From assembly GCF_005870085.1 (NCBI RefSeq), contig NZ_SZNM01000003.1:248001-312000 (forward strand): a DNA stretch of 64,000 nucleotides, given 5' to 3'. The notes under the pieces were generated by a model that had not been told where the DNA came from, ran no database searches, and saw only the letters and a program-made list of their open reading frames with translations. The position numbers and the translations under genes are program-made. This document shows positions 8,748-17,485 of the stretch, piece by piece; position 1 is the first letter of the stretch, and the number at the start of each line of letters is the position of its first letter. The DNA comes from Aquibacillus sediminis (lineage in GTDB: Bacteria; Bacillota; Bacilli; Bacillales; Amphibacillaceae).

Positions 8748-9416
8748 TTGTTACTTTTCATTGGAAAAGTTGTTGTTCTTTATTTAATTTATGTGATTTC
8801 GATACGGATTTTGGGTAAAACTGCCTTGGCACAATTAACTCCCCACGACTTTGGCGCATTATTCTTTTTAGCATATATGCTTTTTGGCGCCATCGATATT
8901 GAGAATTATAATCAAGTCGTTGCCGGGATTGTATCGATCGTCATTATTAATTTATTGCTCTCAAAACTAAGTTTGTTTCATAAATTTTTTAGCACGCTTT
9001 TTATTGGAAAACCTACCATTTTAGTTAAAGATGGAAAGATTGTTACCGAAAACTTGAAACGGAGTAGTTATAATTTAATGGAGCTTTTATCCAACATACG
9101 AACCGCAGGATATTTCGATATTAATGACATTGATTATGTGATTTTGGAACCGAATGGAAAAATAAGTGTATTTCCAAAGAAGAAATTCACACATGTCACT
9201 CCTAATGATTTAAATATAGGTGTTAAAGATACAGGATTACCAGTTCCTGTTATTATCGATGGACAGATTCAACACGATAACTTACAATCATTGAACCTTA
9301 GCGAACAGTGGTTAAAGGATGAAATTTACGCAAAAGATTATAAAGAAATCCGAAAGATCTTATTAGCAACTGTTCGTGATAAAAATCATCTTGTTGAGAT
9401 ATTTTCTAGTTATTAA
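8748..9416 (+). CDS. DUF421 (YetF-like) membrane protein
   Basis: This 222-residue protein has two to three N-terminal membrane helices (about 2-20, 38-55, 60-75) followed by a soluble domain with the DUF421 hallmarks: ILGKTALAQLTPHDFGAL near the membrane, GKPTILVKDGKIVTENLKRS, an SNIRTAGYFDINDIDYVILEPNGKISVFPK-type region, and PVPVIIDGQI. The family is widespread in Bacillaceae and linked to the spore or membrane in some species, but its biochemical role is unknown. The start is TTG at 8748-8750, five bases after GGTG. A second DUF421 protein of the same length is encoded at 18291-18959. Confidence 0.85.
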   Translation: MLLFIGKVVVLYLIYVISIRILGKTALAQLTPHDFGALFFLAYMLFGAIDIENYNQVVAGIVSIVIINLLLSKLSLFHKFFSTLFIGKPTILVKDGKIVTENLKRSSYNLMELLSNIRTAGYFDINDIDYVILEPNGKISVFPKKKFTHVTPNDLNIGVKDTGLPVPVIIDGQIQHDNLQSLNLSEQWLKDEIYAKDYKEIRKILLATVRDKNHLVEIFSSY

Positions 9417-9514
9417 CAATCTAATTATGGTTCCTTTCTCTGACTCTCCTTCCACTAATTACCGTAACAATTAGTTAAATTAAGTTGTATAATTGTAGTG
9501 GAAGGAGTGATCTG

Positions 9515-10369
9515 ATGTTGATTGCATTTATTGCCTTATTAGTCATATTGCTCTATTTATTTATGAAAAGAGCAAATGACAACACAAAAGATGTTATGAT
9601 CAATCATATTAAGGTTGGCCCACCACAAGACCACCAGCACCAAGTACTAACTATTTTACAATTATCTGATTTACATTTGGAAAATATTTCTATTTCCCCC
9701 ACAGAGCTCTACGATCAAATAAAAGACGAAAAAATTGATATCATCGCCCTTACTGGTGATTTTCTAGATCGTAAACGTACCATTCCAAAACTTATTCCTT
9801 ATTTGCAAATGTTAAATAAACTTAAGCCACGATATGGTATCTATGCAGTACTAGGTAATCATGATTACGTTTTAAAAGGCCAACACCTCCAGCATTTAAA
9901 GGACACGTTAAAACAGCACAATGTTACCGTCATGCATAATCAACATCACACCATCACTGTCCACGGTCAACAAGTGAACATCATTGGGGTTGACGATTTT
10001 AGTACTAAGCGCAGTGACCTTAGTCAATCTTATCGTGGAATCAAACATGGAACGAACCTTGTCTTAACTCATGATCCCAACTTGGTGCTTGACATGAAGG
10101 AATATCATTTTGATTATTTGTTAGCTGGCCATTTTCATGGCGGACAAATTTGCTACCCCAAAGCCTATCACCTAGCTAAAATGGGAAAATTAGCCCGTAT
10201 GAATATCGTGAAAGGACTTCATCATCAAAACGGAAGTCCTTATTATATTAATGAAGGACTAGGGCAAACAGGTGTAAATATCCGTGTTGGAAGTAGACCT
10301 GAAATAACTTTCCATCAGTTATCACTGGCAACAGAAGAAAAAGAACAAAAAATTAATCCTGCTATATAA
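9515..10369 (+). CDS. Membrane-anchored metallophosphoesterase (YkuE/YaeI-like)
   Basis: One N-terminal membrane helix (residues 2-17) is followed by a calcineurin-type phosphoesterase domain with all metal-binding blocks: LSDLHLE, GDFLDR, GNHDYV, THDPNL and GHFHGGQI. This is the arrangement of proteins active on phospholipid headgroups or UDP-sugar lipids such as YkuE. The start is ATG at 9515, with GGAG eight bases upstream, giving 284 residues; an earlier in-frame start has no site. A strong terminator follows directly. The exact substrate cannot be inferred. Confidence 0.88.
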   Translation: MLIAFIALLVILLYLFMKRANDNTKDVMINHIKVGPPQDHQHQVLTILQLSDLHLENISISPTELYDQIKDEKIDIIALTGDFLDRKRTIPKLIPYLQMLNKLKPRYGIYAVLGNHDYVLKGQHLQHLKDTLKQHNVTVMHNQHHTITVHGQQVNIIGVDDFSTKRSDLSQSYRGIKHGTNLVLTHDPNLVLDMKEYHFDYLLAGHFHGGQICYPKAYHLAKMGKLARMNIVKGLHHQNGSPYYINEGLGQTGVNIRVGSRPEITFHQLSLATEEKEQKINPAI

Positions 10370-10371
10370 TA

Positions 10372-10416
10372 AAAAAACTTAGGCAAATGAGTTATTTCAT
10401 CTGCCTAAGTTTTTTA
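10372..10416 (+). terminator. Rho-independent terminator after the metallophosphoesterase gene
   Basis: A stem AACTTAGGCA / TGCCTAAGTT with a short loop is followed by a T tract. The A tract on the other side could make it work in both directions. Confidence 0.9.
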
Positions 10417-10589
10417 TTGCTATTTTTAAGCTTTTTAAACGTACACCGCCGTCGAGAGAAACTCGATGCAAATGACACAAAGTTTACAGCTCCATACTTA
10501 CCTAAAAGATGCACTATCTTTTGGAACCGTAGTGTATAATCACTTTATAGACATAGCCTGCCAAACCACCAGAAATAACTGATATCGCA

Positions 10590-10835
10590 GTCAGAGACCG
10601 CCTTGCAATAGAAAGCGGTTCCTTGTTCCGCTAAAGGCCCAAAAAGCAGCAATAATATGGGTGAAACGGTTTCTGATTCCGCTAATGCACCAAAATTAAG
10701 TGAAAACGGTCTTGAATCAGACTAATAACGGAATGAGGAACCGCCTAACCACTAAAAAGTGCTTAAAAAAGGAGAATAACGGAATGAGGAACCGGCATGA
10801 AATGGAAGGCGGTTCCTTGTTCCTCAAAATGTCCA
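10590..10835. repeat. Dispersed palindromic repeat family, GCGGTTCCTTGTTCCGC type (locus 1)
   Basis: Copies of a 17-base motif occur in both orientations at 10615-10631, 10728-10744, 10779-10795 and 10809-10825, with weaker ones between. The same family reappears at 60694-60910. The spacer 10417-10878 holds no gene. Confidence 0.75.
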
Positions 10836-10878
10836 AGTTTCAATAGAATTTCTTTTTGAGATTAAGGCGACACAAATA

Positions 10879-11418
10879 TCAATGATACATCTTTTGCAAT
10901 GTTTCCTTAGACATCAACAAATAACTGGGAACATCCTGCTTTCTTGCAAATGGATTGGTCCCAAATAGGATTGCGATCGGCACAAATGACAAATATTTAA
11001 ATAATTTATAAAATGGGTTTTTTATTGGAAATGAATTAAAGCCTAAATGTTGTGTTCCCTTTGTCAGCAAGGTGATGCCAACAATCCCTTTTATTTTTTC
11101 TCCTTCTTGGTGGTTTGTAATGTATTGCGTAATACCTGGTAAAGACGTTTTAACCTTCTGATACGTAATCATTGCCTTTTTTATTTCACTTTTGACATCT
11201 TTCAGTTCTGCTAACAATTTGACATTATGCAAATGAATTTTTACTAACAGATCATCCTTATCAATTGTTGTTCCATCATTTAATATACGTTTTTTTCCTT
11301 TATAACGAGTTAATCTGATCCGAAAAATATTGTCACGATTGGCTAAGTAGGTTAAGCGCGTACATCTGAAATATAAAGGATCTAATAGTGACCAAATAGT
11401 AAAGATTTGTCCCTTCAT
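10879..11418 (-). CDS. YkoP-like protein
   Basis: This 179-residue protein begins IFTIWSLLDPLYFRCTRLTYL and contains NIFRIRLTRYKGKKRILNDGTTI and DLLVKIHLHNVKLL, a pattern I associate with the YkoP family of Bacillus, often found near polysaccharide deacetylases or lipid-linked sugar genes. The C-terminal part has GIVGITLLTKGTQHLGF and a hydrophobic segment (LSFVPIAILFG). There is no obvious catalytic motif. The start is ATG at 11416-11418 with AGAGG just upstream. It stands alone on the minus strand, about 100 bases after the start of the next gene. The family assignment is from memory of the pattern and no molecular function is known to me. Confidence 0.65.
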   Translation of the reverse strand: MKGQIFTIWSLLDPLYFRCTRLTYLANRDNIFRIRLTRYKGKKRILNDGTTIDKDDLLVKIHLHNVKLLAELKDVKSEIKKAMITYQKVKTSLPGITQYITNHQEGEKIKGIVGITLLTKGTQHLGFNSFPIKNPFYKLFKYLSFVPIAILFGTNPFARKQDVPSYLLMSKETLQKMYH

Positions 11419-11517
11419 TTGCCTCTGTCCCTTTTTTTATCTTAGTTTTTTGCTCCTAATAAGGGACCATACAAGGAAATCTTTAGGAACTAATTTTTGA
11501 AATTCACCTATACATAT

Positions 11518-12489
11518 TTAGCTCGTAAAATACTTCACCAACCAATTCGCGATTCTTTCCTTCGCCTCTGGATGCAAGGGCTTTCCAATACTTTGCTGCA
11601 TTAATTTTTTCGCGTTTAAAATGGATTTTTCTTCCGTCTGTTCTCGTAATCCATGTTCCATATTGTTTATCACGTAATAATCAGCATTTTCACCCATTAA
11701 TTCATTGAGTTCCTTAAATTCGCTATTATCTACCAAGTTATCTTTATCCCCACGGATGACTAAGACAGGACATGCAACTTTTTTCAGTGACTCCCTCGGG
11801 TGATAATTAAAATGTTCACGCATCCACTTTGCTGGTTGCTTAATACCCATCACGGAAAGAACATCTTTATTTGTTTTCATAATCCTTTGATTCATTTTTT
11901 GAACCTTTTTTTCATTTTTCTTGTCGATCTTTAATAAACGGTTTAACCAACCCGCTAGTCCTGGTTTATTCATTAGTTCTTGATAGGCTAACTGACGCTG
12001 TCCGTACAACGCTTCTTCTAAGTTACTAATTCCACCTGATAGCAATAGTAAGCCAGCAACTGGTCGCGTCTCCGTTAAAGCCGTTCCAATGATCGTCCCT
12101 TCACTATGTCCTGCCACAATGATCCTGTCTTTGTCAACATTTGCATGATTTTTTAAATAATCATAAATAAGACCAGCATCTTCTACTAAATCATGAAAGC
12201 CTGTCGCAATATGGTCGCCATCACTTTTACCGACTCCTCGCTTATCATAGCGAACAGTGATAAAACCTAAATCGCCAGTAATGAACATCGCTAAATCCTT
12301 ATATAAATTTAGCTCCATCTCCGGTTTTGTGACATTTCCATCTCGATCGACTGACCCGCTTCCAGCAATGATGATAACCGCAGGCATCTTTCCCTCAATT
12401 ATTTTAGGGATAGCCATTGATCCTCTAATTTTTATATGATTACCTACTTCTATTTCCGTTTGTTGAACCTTTGTCTCCTCTTGATTCAT
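11518..12489 (-). CDS. Alpha/beta hydrolase (serine hydrolase, dienelactone-hydrolase/prolyl-peptidase-like)
   Basis: This 323-residue protein has an N-terminal strand region, then IIIAGSGSVDRDG (oxyanion-hole loop), RYDKRGVGKSDGD, the nucleophile elbow GHSEGT, an acid in IRGDKDNLVD, and the base in NNMEHGLRE. The composition fits the family annotated as alpha/beta hydrolases of the cinnamoyl-esterase/YuxL-like type. The helical insertion between about 165 and 225 is a lid. The start is ATG at 12487-12489 with GGAGG six bases upstream. It has no obvious operon partner, and the substrate is unknown. Confidence 0.85.
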   Translation of the reverse strand: MNQEETKVQQTEIEVGNHIKIRGSMAIPKIIEGKMPAVIIIAGSGSVDRDGNVTKPEMELNLYKDLAMFITGDLGFITVRYDKRGVGKSDGDHIATGFHDLVEDAGLIYDYLKNHANVDKDRIIVAGHSEGTIIGTALTETRPVAGLLLLSGGISNLEEALYGQRQLAYQELMNKPGLAGWLNRLLKIDKKNEKKVQKMNQRIMKTNKDVLSVMGIKQPAKWMREHFNYHPRESLKKVACPVLVIRGDKDNLVDNSEFKELNELMGENADYYVINNMEHGLREQTEEKSILNAKKLMQQSIGKPLHPEAKERIANWLVKYFTS

Positions 12490-12627
12490 AAAATGCCTCC
12501 ATTTTTATTCCATATATTGGTAACATTATACCCCCAACACTACTATTTTATAGGTCGATTCAAAAACACTTAGATAGGCATGTTTTCTTGCTATGTGTAG
12601 CATCCTATTATTAAGGGGTGGTAAACA

Positions 12628-12822
12628 ATGACTAAAAGAAGCGTGACTGTTAACCAGGATCCTCATTTTGATGGAGAAAGAGAAAATATCATTGCTGACA
12701 CGAAAGGTAAACAAGTTGGACTAAGTTCCGATGCGGCCAAGGCGACAAATCCTTTTCGGGTTAAAAACTTAAAGAAGGATCCGGATATGGAAGCATTTAA
12801 TCAAACAATGAAGGATTATTAA
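12628..12822 (+). CDS. Small hydrophilic protein, 64 residues, unknown
   Basis: The reading frame starts with ATG six bases after GGGGTGG and ends just before a strong terminator, so it looks like a real gene. The product is hydrophilic (MTKRSVTVNQDPHF...) without membrane helix or cysteine, and its Lys/Asp/Asn-rich, low-hydrophobic composition resembles small spore or stress proteins of Bacillaceae. I do not recognise a family. It is divergent from the alpha/beta hydrolase gene. Confidence 0.7.
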   Translation: MTKRSVTVNQDPHFDGERENIIADTKGKQVGLSSDAAKATNPFRVKNLKKDPDMEAFNQTMKDY

Positions 12823-12830
12823 TTATAACT

Positions 12831-12859
12831 AAGAGGGGACAAATCAATATTCGTCCCCT
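12831..12859. terminator. Bidirectional terminator between convergent small genes
   Basis: Stem GAGGGGAC / GTCCCCTC lies between the 64-residue gene and the converging membrane-protein gene. Confidence 0.75.
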
Positions 12860-12866
12860 CCACCAA

Positions 12867-13211
12867 TTAAACAATAAATATAGAAATGACAATCATGAGT
12901 ATTCCAGCAATCGTACATACATCCTGATATAGGTTAGGTTTACGGTCTTTTTCATAGTAACGATGCGTTTGTTGATGCAAATGTTCATCTGCAGGAATTT
13001 CAGGTGTTTGCGAACCAACAAGGCCTCTCCCACCAAAATAGATAACTTTGTAAAGAGGCAGTGCTACCAGTAATAACGCGAACCCTAATAATAAGCCCCA
13101 CTTCCCAATAAATGAAGCGGCAATTGTTGACTGAACCAATATTGATGCCACTATTAATAAAAGAAACAGCACGGCGACTATTCCAATACTGTACGATAGT
13201 TTTTTGTGCAT
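12867..13211 (-). CDS. Small integral membrane protein, 114 residues, unknown
   Basis: Three hydrophobic segments are visible: residues 8-30, 36-56 and 98-113. A hydrophilic loop of about 40 residues (PEIPADEHLHQQTHRYYEKDR) separates the last two. The start is ATG at 13209-13211 with TGGGG upstream. There is no family I can name with confidence. It precedes no close partner on its strand; the SDR gene upstream ends 72 bases away. Confidence 0.7.
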   Translation of the reverse strand: MHKKLSYSIGIVAVLFLLLIVASILVQSTIAASFIGKWGLLLGFALLLVALPLYKVIYFGGRGLVGSQTPEIPADEHLHQQTHRYYEKDRKPNLYQDVCTIAGILMIVISIFIV

Positions 13212-13283
13212 TATAATCGCCCCATTTTATAATTTGTTATATGTAATAATAACGAAAAAGCACTTGAAATGGTTTCATTAGAT

Positions 13284-14132
13284 CTACTTTTTCATCCCTA
13301 ACTTCGATAACACCAGCTGTTCCCATCTGTTCCATGGCAATGTCTGTTTAATCCATAGCAATACTTTCACACCTTTACCAATTGGATAATGTAATTTTCG
13401 AAAATGTTTTCTGTCTGATAGGTCAGCGATTAAATAGGCCACTTCTTTCGCATCCCCATGTTTCTGTTTACCAGTTTCCAGTTGGGAGTAGATTGCCTCC
13501 ATGTAACCTTGATATGCAGAATCATCCTTCATCGAATCTTCTGCTACTTCCATCCCAGTTGACCAAATATTTGTTTTATATGAACCTGGCTCCACTAGCG
13601 CAACTTGAACACCAAACGGCTTCACTTCTAATCGCAGGCTTTCCGTATATCCTTCCAGCGCATGTTTGGACGCCACATATGGAGATAGACCAGGAAAAGC
13701 AATCTTCCCACTGATACTACTAACATTAATCACCTTTCCAAAGCCTTGCTGTCTCATTTTCGGAAGAACAACTTGAGTTACGGCCATCACACCAAATACA
13801 TTGGCTTCGAACTGTCGGCGATAAGCGTCGAGACTCACATCTTCAGCAAATCCACCTACTGCAAAGCCTGCATTGTTTACTAATACATCTACCTGTTCTA
13901 ATTGTTCTACTTTATGCTGGAAAGTCTGGATCGAATCTTGGTTTGTGACATCTAATGGAAAAGCATGAATTCGATTCAATATCTTGGAATCCTCTGTCAT
14001 CGTCTGGAAAGTTTGTGATTTTTGCATGTTTCGCATTGTCGCAAGCACATGAAATCCCCGCCTAGCTAACTCCACTGTCGTTAATAGACCGAATCCACTA
14101 GATGCTCCAGTAATAATAGCTGTTTTATACAT
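13284..14132 (-). CDS. Short-chain dehydrogenase/reductase
   Basis: This 282-residue classical SDR has the nucleotide-binding TGASSGFG at 9-16, the structural NNAG motif, and the catalytic Ser with Tyr-x3-Lys in NVSSISGKIAFPGLSPYVASK. PG in VALVEPGSYKTNIW follows the active site as usual. An arginine after the glycine-rich loop (MRN) suggests NADP(H). The start is ATG with AGGAG eight bases upstream. It is a single-gene unit preceded by a 53-bp repeat block. The substrate is not predictable from the sequence. Confidence 0.9.
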   Translation of the reverse strand: MYKTAIITGASSGFGLLTTVELARRGFHVLATMRNMQKSQTFQTMTEDSKILNRIHAFPLDVTNQDSIQTFQHKVEQLEQVDVLVNNAGFAVGGFAEDVSLDAYRRQFEANVFGVMAVTQVVLPKMRQQGFGKVINVSSISGKIAFPGLSPYVASKHALEGYTESLRLEVKPFGVQVALVEPGSYKTNIWSTGMEVAEDSMKDDSAYQGYMEAIYSQLETGKQKHGDAKEVAYLIADLSDRKHFRKLHYPIGKGVKVLLWIKQTLPWNRWEQLVLSKLGMKK

Positions 14133-14201
14133 AATTTCAACTCCTAATAGTTTACAAATTTAACTGTCTCAGCTTCACATTTATTATATTATACGCAAGA
14201 A

Positions 14202-14590
14202 CGTTTACTGGTTTCATGCTTTTAAGGTGATCCAAGGCACGTTTTGTTCCTAATCGTTTACTGGTTTCTCGCTTTTGAGCTGATCCAGGGCACGTTTTGC
14301 TCCTAATCGTTTACTGGTTTCATGCTTTTAAGGTGATCCAAGGCACGTTTTGCTCCTAATCGTTTACTGGTTTCTCGCTTTTGAGCTGATCCAGGGCACG
14401 TTTTGCTCTTAATCGTTTACTGGTTTCTCGCTTTTGAGCTGATCCAGGGCACGTTTTGCTCCTAATCGTTTACTGGTTTCTCACTTTTGAGCTGATCCAG
14501 GGCACGTTTTGCTCTTATTCGTTTACTGGTTTCTCGCTTTTGAGCTGATCCAGGGCACGTTTTGCTCTTATTCGTTTTGAGCAGATTCGG
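14202..14590. repeat. 53-bp tandem repeat array (7 units plus a partial)
   Basis: The start of the unit (CGTTTACTGGTTTC) recurs at 14202, 14255, 14308, 14361, 14414, 14467 and 14520, exactly 53 bases apart, with a last partial unit at 14573. Each unit also contains TGATCCAGGGCACGTTTTGC. Two unit variants alternate in the first half (CATGCTTTTAAGGTGATCCAAGG against CTCGCTTTTGAGCTGATCCAGGG, shown as types only). No open frame of merit and no spacer sequences. The rest of 14133-14730 has no gene. Confidence 0.9.
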
Positions 14591-14730
14591 TTCGGGGACT
14601 GAAACCTTGGCCCATATGAAACGAAACATTCTACAGAAGCGTCCTCATAGCTCTCTTTTCAATCAGCATAAACGAAAGTTACTGCGTATAATTTAGCTTA
14701 AATGAATTGTATGGTTGCTAGCATTCCTAT

Positions 14731-14770
14731 AATAAAAAGCGGCCAACCAATGAATATTGATTGACCACTT
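14731..14770 (-). terminator. Terminator of the Pro/Gly-rich repeat protein gene
   Basis: Read on the minus strand, AAGTGGTCAATCAA pairs with TTGGTTGGCCGCTT and a run of T follows. Confidence 0.8.
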
Positions 14771-14791
14771 ACAAGCATTCATGATGACATT

Positions 14792-15403
14792 TTAGGATTC
14801 CCAGTCATTATCATATGCGTTATAATTTGGATTGTTCCAATTTCCGCCTCCTGGGCCTGGTAGTGGTCCCTCGAAGTTCGGTGGTAACTGTGGATTCATA
14901 TTGCCTCCACCTGGGCCTGGTAATGGTCCTTCAAAGTTCGGCGGTAACTGCGGATTCATATTGCCTCCACCTGGGCCTGGTAATGGTCCTTCAAAGTTTG
15001 GCGGTAACTGCGGATTCATATTGCCTCCACCTGGGCCTGGCAATGGTCCCTCAAAATTTGGTGGTAATTGCGGATTCACATTGCCTCCACCTGGACCCGG
15101 TAATGGTCCTTCAAAATTTGGCGGCATTTGACCATACCCTGGACCACCATAGTAAGGTGAAGCTTGTGAATACATTCCTGCATCATATCCACCTTGATAT
15201 GGTGAAGCGCCATAATTAAAATCAAATCCTACTTGAGGATAGCCTGCATAGGACTGCGGGAATTGTGAATGGACATTGGATCCATACCCGCCTGGATAAC
15301 CTGGTTGCATTGCACCGTATCCAGGTTGCATAGGTTGCTGATAATTGGAATATGGAAGATTCCAAGGTTGCTGTGGATTTCCATATGGATTGTGTGTTGG
15401 CAT
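14792..15403 (-). CDS. Pro/Gly/Tyr-rich repeat protein, possible spore-surface protein
   Basis: This 203-residue protein has two low-complexity halves. Residues 1-90 are rich in Tyr, Gln, Gly and Pro (QPGYGAMQPGYPGGYG). Residues 92-190 are five near-identical 20-residue repeats with core PPNFEGPLPGPGGGN and linker MNPQL, encoded by 60-bp DNA repeats. There is no signal peptide and no cysteine. The start is ATG after GGGGAGG. Such Tyr/Gln/Gly/Pro-rich repeat proteins in spore formers are often coat or exosporium proteins, but that is inference from composition. The high DNA identity between repeats suggests recent unit expansion, so copy number may vary between strains. Confidence 0.8.
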   Translation of the reverse strand: MPTHNPYGNPQQPWNLPYSNYQQPMQPGYGAMQPGYPGGYGSNVHSQFPQSYAGYPQVGFDFNYGASPYQGGYDAGMYSQASPYYGGPGYGQMPPNFEGPLPGPGGGNVNPQLPPNFEGPLPGPGGGNMNPQLPPNFEGPLPGPGGGNMNPQLPPNFEGPLPGPGGGNMNPQLPPNFEGPLPGPGGGNWNNPNYNAYDNDWES

Positions 15404-15515
15404 TTGTTGTTTACCTCCCCTTTAACATCTTACATGGATACCATATGCAACAAATGTCCGATCCGCAACCACCTATATATACTTTAGGTAAAAGCCTAGT
15501 GTATCCCTATTTCGA

Positions 15516-15932
15516 TTACCCTTCTACATATGCCAAGTACATAAAAGAATTGCCTTCCGATTGCGCAATAATTACACTTGGAGTATCCCCATCAGAATAG
15601 GATTGATCTTTCGTAACAAAAATTTCTGTCCCCACGGGTAGTTTAGTCGCAAAAAAGTCTCGATACCACCATGTACGATCCGTTTGTTTTTTTACCTCAC
15701 CAATTTTTTCACCAACTTCATTGTTGCGTTCTTTGAAACGATCAACATCTGACACATTCGCATAGACCACACCATCAATCTGTAAAATGTCAGCATTTGG
15801 GTTACCATCAAGAATTTCTTTTGCAGTAGGATTGCCTATTCCTAATTGGGGTGGGAAGTTCCCAGTCAATGCTAGGAAAGCGATCGTTAACAGAACAAAA
15901 GCTATAAAAGTAAATGTAACTCTTCTCAACAT
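15516..15932 (-). CDS. Membrane-anchored or secreted protein of unknown function
   Basis: The 138-residue product begins with a signal-anchor sequence (MLRRVTFTFIAFVLLTIAFLAL) without a lipobox cysteine, followed by an extracytoplasmic domain of about 110 residues with GVVYANVSDVDRF, LPVGTEIFVTKDQ and a C-terminal MYLAYVEG. The Gly-Thr-Glu-Ile-Phe pattern and short beta-rich domain are common in small Bacillus envelope proteins, but I do not recognise a family. The start is ATG at 15930-15932, preceded by GGAGG. It is 113 bases upstream of the repeat-protein gene on the same strand. Confidence 0.75.
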   Translation of the reverse strand: MLRRVTFTFIAFVLLTIAFLALTGNFPPQLGIGNPTAKEILDGNPNADILQIDGVVYANVSDVDRFKERNNEVGEKIGEVKKQTDRTWWYRDFFATKLPVGTEIFVTKDQSYSDGDTPSVIIAQSEGNSFMYLAYVEG

Positions 15933-16119
15933 GTTTCCTCCAATTTATGAATATAATAGTACTGTTTTTTCATCCACGACAGTATCTCAACTATTTGTGT
16001 TTCCCCTATTATGACACACGAAACAGTAGATTTCAGCAATTGATCAAAATTGTGCTACACTGTAAACATATTTAGTCCTTCACATGTTGGACACTGACCG
16101 AATACTAGGGGTGTGAAAA

Positions 16120-16848
16120 GTGGGAAGAAAAGGGAAAATGTTAGACGCACAACTTAATAGCACATATTTAAGTGAAACAATTACGGTAAAATGGTATCAA
16201 CCAGAAGCATTTACACCATTGAATAAATATCACGTTTGCATCATGCAGGATGGGGATGATTACTTTCAACTTGGTCGTGTGGCAACACTGAGTGATCAAC
16301 TACACGAAGATGGAGAAATAGAAGATACCATTTTTGTTGGAATTCACTATAAAGATCGATATGATCGCCAAGATAAATATCACCCTACTGGTTCCAAACA
16401 GCATGCTTATATGCAATTTCTCATTCGAGAAGTTGTACCATTTTTAAACGAAAAAATACCAAACTTACACCTTGGTGGGTCTAGAACATTAATGGGAGAC
16501 TCACTTGCTGGTACATTGGGATTGATGACCGCATTAAATTACCCTCATACATTTGGAAAAGTCATCATGCAATCACCTTATGTTGATGAAGACGTGCTTC
16601 AATCCGTTAGGGAAGCGAAATATTTTGATAACATTTCCATCTATCATACAATAGGCAACAAAGAAACGGCGGTTAATACGACAGCTGGTGATACCAAAGA
16701 TTTCTTAGGTCCAAATCGCGAATTAAAACAACTAATTGAGCAATCAAACTCCCTGTATCATTATCATGAATTAGATGGCAATCATACTTGGAAATATTGG
16801 CAAAAAGATTTACCTCGTGCCTTAGTAACAATGTTTGGTTGGAATTAA
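16120..16848 (+). CDS. yjcH: Esterase-family alpha/beta hydrolase, YjcH
   Basis: This 242-residue protein of the putative-esterase (enterochelin-esterase-like) family has MQDGDDYFQLGR, FVGIHYKDRYDRQDKYHP, the nucleophile elbow MGDSLAG, and a C-terminal HELDGNHTWKYWQKDLP containing the catalytic His. Length and the company of YjcG and YjcF match B. subtilis YjcH. The start is GTG at 16120, six bases after AGGGGTG; an internal ATG at 16138 has a poor site. Here the trio is ordered H-G-F on one strand. The enzymatic substrate is unknown. Confidence 0.85.
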   Translation: MGRKGKMLDAQLNSTYLSETITVKWYQPEAFTPLNKYHVCIMQDGDDYFQLGRVATLSDQLHEDGEIEDTIFVGIHYKDRYDRQDKYHPTGSKQHAYMQFLIREVVPFLNEKIPNLHLGGSRTLMGDSLAGTLGLMTALNYPHTFGKVIMQSPYVDEDVLQSVREAKYFDNISIYHTIGNKETAVNTTAGDTKDFLGPNRELKQLIEQSNSLYHYHELDGNHTWKYWQKDLPRALVTMFGWN

Positions 16849-16967
16849 CAAATTTTCCCATCTGCATCTAAGATTTGCAATTATTTGTTATAATAAGGAT
16901 ACTTTAGAAGCTTCACTACAAGAGAACATACATGACTATGAAAAAAATCGAATAGGAGGAGTACCCT

Positions 16968-17480
16968 ATGAAGTACGGAGTTGTTATTTTTCCATCGAAA
17001 AAGTTGCAAGATGAGGCTAATTCTTTCCGCAAGCGTTATGATCCACATTATGCATTAATTCCACCACACATCACGTTAAAGGAACCATTTGACGCTGATG
17101 ACAAACAATTGGACGATATCATCCAGGAATTACAAGATGCTGCTAAAGAATCAAAACCTTTTCAACTGCAGGTCAAAAAAGTAAGTTCTTTTACACCAGT
17201 CACCAACACCATTTACTTAAAAGTAGAACCTGTCGATGAATTAGTGAAGCTTAACGATCGCCTACATTCGGGTAATCTGCCATCCGAACAAACTTATTCG
17301 TTTGTACCGCACATCACCATTGCGCAAAAATTATCAAATGATGAATTTTCCGATGTGTTCGGAAGTTTAAGAATACAAGAATTTAATATGAACGAAACAA
17401 TAGATCGTTTCCAATTAGTATACCAACTTGAAAATGGTACATGGACGGTCTATGATACATTTAGACTTGATAAGGAGTAA
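16968..17480 (+). CDS. yjcG: 2H phosphoesterase-like protein, YjcG
   Basis: This 170-residue protein carries the two HxT motifs of the 2H phosphoesterase / 2'-5' RNA ligase superfamily: His34-Ile-Thr36 in IPPHITLKEPF and His115-Ile-Thr117 in VPHITIAQ. The family hydrolyses or transfers 2',3'-cyclic or 2'-5' phosphodiester bonds; the in vivo target of YjcG is not known. The start ATG has AGGAGG upstream. yjcF begins five bases after its stop, so they are translationally close. Confidence 0.9.
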   Translation: MKYGVVIFPSKKLQDEANSFRKRYDPHYALIPPHITLKEPFDADDKQLDDIIQELQDAAKESKPFQLQVKKVSSFTPVTNTIYLKVEPVDELVKLNDRLHSGNLPSEQTYSFVPHITIAQKLSNDEFSDVFGSLRIQEFNMNETIDRFQLVYQLENGTWTVYDTFRLDKE

Positions 17481-17485
17481 GATTA

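Noticed and set aside
14815-15219. Plus-strand open frames opposite the Pro/Gly-rich repeat gene
   Set aside because: They mirror the GC-rich 60-bp repeats of the minus-strand gene, which has a proper ribosome binding site and terminator.
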